From CAIRDP01 sp037138335 (GTDB taxonomy: Bacteria; Bacteroidota; Bacteroidia; Bacteroidales; FEN-979), in the NCBI GenBank assembly GCA_037138335.1, contig JBAXIO010000010.1:1-64000 (forward strand): a stretch of 64,000 bases of DNA. The letters are read 5' to 3'. Below are positions 62,801 through 64,000 of the stretch, in pieces. Position 1 is the first letter of the stretch. The number at the start of each line of letters is the position of its first letter. Under the pieces are notes generated by a model that saw only the letters and a program-made list of their open reading frames with translations, was not told where the DNA came from and searched no databases. The position numbers and the translations under genes are program-made.

Positions 62801-64000
62801 AATACATGGAGCACTATCACGTACCAGTCGCCCAACCAGGTCGTATTTACTAAAACACCTTCTTATAACGGCGTCCCTCTGGACTCAGCCGGATTTCAGA
62901 CCCTCGGTGAGATTTGTTTTGCAGGCAGCGGTGTGAACCATGTCAATGTGGATTTCATAGGTAATCCTCCGAAATACGATACGGTTTGCAGGAAGACTCT
63001 TACCAACCAGGGTTGCAGCATCCCCGTCGATACCAGCTGTGTCGCCATCTTTGATATGAAAGCAGAATGTGATACAGGAGCTGTTAAAATGAAGTTCAGG
63101 GTAAGCAACAATTCCGGTTTTACAGTGCGAGGCTTAACCTTGTATTCTCAAACTCCCGGTGTAAGCCCTTCTCCTAAATTTATTGGCATACCTGATCTTT
63201 TACCGGGCCAAACCTCTGCATTAATTGAAACCGCCCTGATTATTTCAAACAATGCAACTCATGCATGTTTCTTCTTTGCAGCATGCGATCAGTATACAAG
63301 ACCTGGTCCCGGCGGTCCATTCCCAAGCTGGTGCTGCATGGACAGTATTCCGTATTGTGTTGACATACCTCATTGTGATCCCTGCGACGGGATATCATTT
63401 ACAGCGACAAAAAATGATCCTGTAAAATGCTGCTACAACCTCACTCTTACAAGCAATTATCACAATGCCAACATAGAATATCTTGAGTTTACCGGCATCG
63501 GCGGAACCCAATTCGCGATCTTCACAGGATGGAATATCGTCCCTCCGGTTGGCAGCAGCCATATTAAGATCAAAGCGCCGGCAGGGGGCATCCCACCGGG
63601 TACATACATCGATTTCGCTTCCTTCTGCCTTACAGGTACATCGTCTGCCCCGCATTTGGTAGTAATTAATAGTTCAGATACAAAGGGTAATCATTTATGC
63701 ACCGATACGCTGAAGTTCGATTCCTGCCAGATGGTTACACCCAGCTGCGCCAATATTGTCGATGATTCGCTCTATTGTTCAGGGAATAAAGTGAAATACA
63801 CGTTTTCTGTAAAAAATAATTCCCCTTTTACAGTGTACCAGATCGATTACAGAACAACAAATGCCAGTGTGGTACTTGATTCAAACTACACCCAGCCTCA
63901 TCCACCTATTCCCCCGGGAGCAACAGGAGGTCCATTTACCGTTACTATCGATTCAACAAGTGCTGGCCTTGACAGATTCTGTATGTATTTAACCGCGCAT
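59828..64000 (+). CDS. Very large Cys-rich secreted repeat protein, 3' truncated
   Basis: The frame starts at ATG 59828 and stays open for 1391 codons to the window edge, so the C terminus is missing. A signal peptide (MKKSIILIIILFTACLTKAQ) is followed by many beta-sandwich domains. These include DUF11-like units (TVFYEITIRNTGTIAVDSLI, VIDRIPATGNLTI) and a choice-of-anchor-type domain (about 780-880; CWKTTATDHKIEIWGNGFQS, GNQFIELNAN). Paired Cys occur throughout (e.g. CDPCDG, CCYNLT, CCMDS), suggesting disulfides. I infer an exported surface or matrix protein, probably with a T9SS tail beyond the window. Predicted LytTR boxes and a good promoter precede the unit. Confidence 0.8.
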   Translation, partial: MKKSIILIIILFTACLTKAQVNGFTIAESSFPAAHNLGTSFPVNVSFNWTSSTTSAVVKINYNSALVNYDPGCSSALPSCMVVTNSGSQLTINMSSLSACTNTGAVSFNVCFRFNCPDSCTGVVKPAAFTAMLTDNLSTTLNSNCTANGILNNLVSLTHSFFSFNVMTAEVTFRVWFNNPDCFLIRDPHFDIALSPALGIITSVYGGNYSYTFSGNVITPNVTSFTSNANDAFFYVVKLDSCSFKLAQTLTGNVKWKGRNCGVANSIIKGPVPASFAIPLVPVATSSIIVSNLSASSSSFSYTVSNSGNTPVNLTITNFLPLVHLKSSTDPSPSTSVFQNTSQAGINGSVKYSDCASAATLTFPLIGNNAPNNAAPSTNTTKFDHKVSNLLPGQSVSLASYYNLSASCSGAAGNPPYKDSLKIVYECESGGGPVGGCVLCGHGDTITRVITYNPQPHLGCVQNQFIPGCKNLGDTISLCYEFKNDGDAALTAAIFNIQFPAWLQAVSSSITFTGFSTDPTVIPSTNLNFNLPDIPSGAGTYKICLKALVQSGAVGGNNGFWSTVSGGNAGNPQNVCYTSLTICAFAAIGIEKKVKGSLNSSFGSSGSGKPNTTVFYEITIRNTGTIAVDSLIVIDRIPATGNLTILGSPASTPVNCQFNMQMLAAPVNIYTASYTATQNICTGWPATGTPCNAGVWGGAVFAGGVKFDFNIPYSLVPGAFYTFTFQTQIPAGTADGLIDCNTAGFIARSKTPGYTINPVETNPVCIQISNDTCNHLCNSDFEDKQLVPPGSQIIITQDSVPCWKTTATDHKIEIWGNGFQSVPSYSGNQFIELNANMVGTLYQNFTATAGSTVTISYAHRGRIGYTNQMSVAIEPAPLGSGTAVVLETDTASVTAWTMHTVTYTFPTTGTNYVLSFISLPVGGTSAGGNFLDAISVDCHTDICSKTDSRITKLPAGECCYLLEISNTYKADYFTGISITSDNLTLANVSSTNTWSTITYQSPNQVVFTKTPSYNGVPLDSAGFQTLGEICFAGSGVNHVNVDFIGNPPKYDTVCRKTLTNQGCSIPVDTSCVAIFDMKAECDTGAVKMKFRVSNNSGFTVRGLTLYSQTPGVSPSPKFIGIPDLLPGQTSALIETALIISNNATHACFFFAACDQYTRPGPGGPFPSWCCMDSIPYCVDIPHCDPCDGISFTATKNDPVKCCYNLTLTSNYHNANIEYLEFTGIGGTQFAIFTGWNIVPPVGSSHIKIKAPAGGIPPGTYIDFASFCLTGTSSAPHLVVINSSDTKGNHLCTDTLKFDSCQMVTPSCANIVDDSLYCSGNKVKYTFSVKNNSPFTVYQIDYRTTNASVVLDSNYTQPHPPIPPGATGGPFTVTIDSTSAGLDRFCMYLTAH

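Noticed and set aside
1..64000. CRISPR arrays, tRNA/rRNA genes, insertion sequences, att sites, replication origins
   Set aside because: No spaced direct-repeat array, cloverleaf, transposase motif or DnaA-box cluster was recognised on reading either strand.

Overview
The window looks like chromosomal DNA of an environmental Bacteroidota, probably an anaerobic or facultative Bacteroidales/Marinilabiliales-type lineage (inference). The evidence is C-terminal type IX secretion sorting domains, a TonB-C protein, a hybrid-type Reg_prop/Y_Y_Y sensor with a LytTR regulator, FISUMP, choice-of-anchor V and DUF6515 proteins, loose lipoboxes, near absence of Shine-Dalgarno sites, and many TTG-N20-22-TAnnTTTG promoters. 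No rRNA, tRNA, CRISPR array or insertion sequence was seen.

Left part (1-25.6 kb): mostly envelope and secreted functions. It holds a truncated transglutaminase-like/beta-propeller protein, a TonB-C protein, a K+ channel, an S41 protease, an alpha-2-macroglobulin/PBP1C pair, a methyltransferase, a FISUMP protein, a flavodoxin/ferredoxin (EFR1) protein, a C39-like lipoprotein, an esterase, an ornithine cyclodeaminase-family enzyme, a choice-of-anchor/PKD T9SS cargo, a His-rich PepSY-like lipoprotein, a tricorn-type protease and a C45-like amidohydrolase.

Middle (25.6-31.5 kb): the most distinctive region. A 350-bp intergenic region carries a palindromic array of TGTTGAA half-sites and a -24/-12 (sigma-54) promoter. 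It drives an unusual fusion of a periplasmic solute-binding domain, a transmembrane helix and a cytoplasmic glycine-cleavage-H-like domain that lacks the lipoyl lysine. Next come a histidine kinase with two c-type-heme-like motifs in its periplasmic domain, an NtrC-family sigma-54 activator and an archaemetzincin. I read this as a self-regulating redox/ligand sensing system.

31.5-52.8 kb: pgi with a small secreted protein, an arsenite efflux/arsenate reductase pair with a palindromic operator but no arsR, a BNR-repeat T9SS protein, a MarR regulator divergent from an EmrA/EmrB/TolC-type efflux operon, DUF2177, a DUF6515 pair, a GH29 fucosidase/GH31 glycosidase operon, HsmA-like, dienelactone hydrolase, OsmC, pirin and YiiX-like proteins.

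Right end (52.8-64 kb): a more AT-rich signalling island. A TPR histidine kinase is divergent from a LytTR response regulator, which is followed 1 bp later by a Reg_prop/LytS-type kinase. Downstream are a lipoprotein, a small protein and a very large Cys-rich secreted protein that runs off the window. The last two sit behind three ACCGTT repeats spaced exactly 21 bp, placed just upstream of a good promoter; this is the geometry of LytTR-family binding sites.
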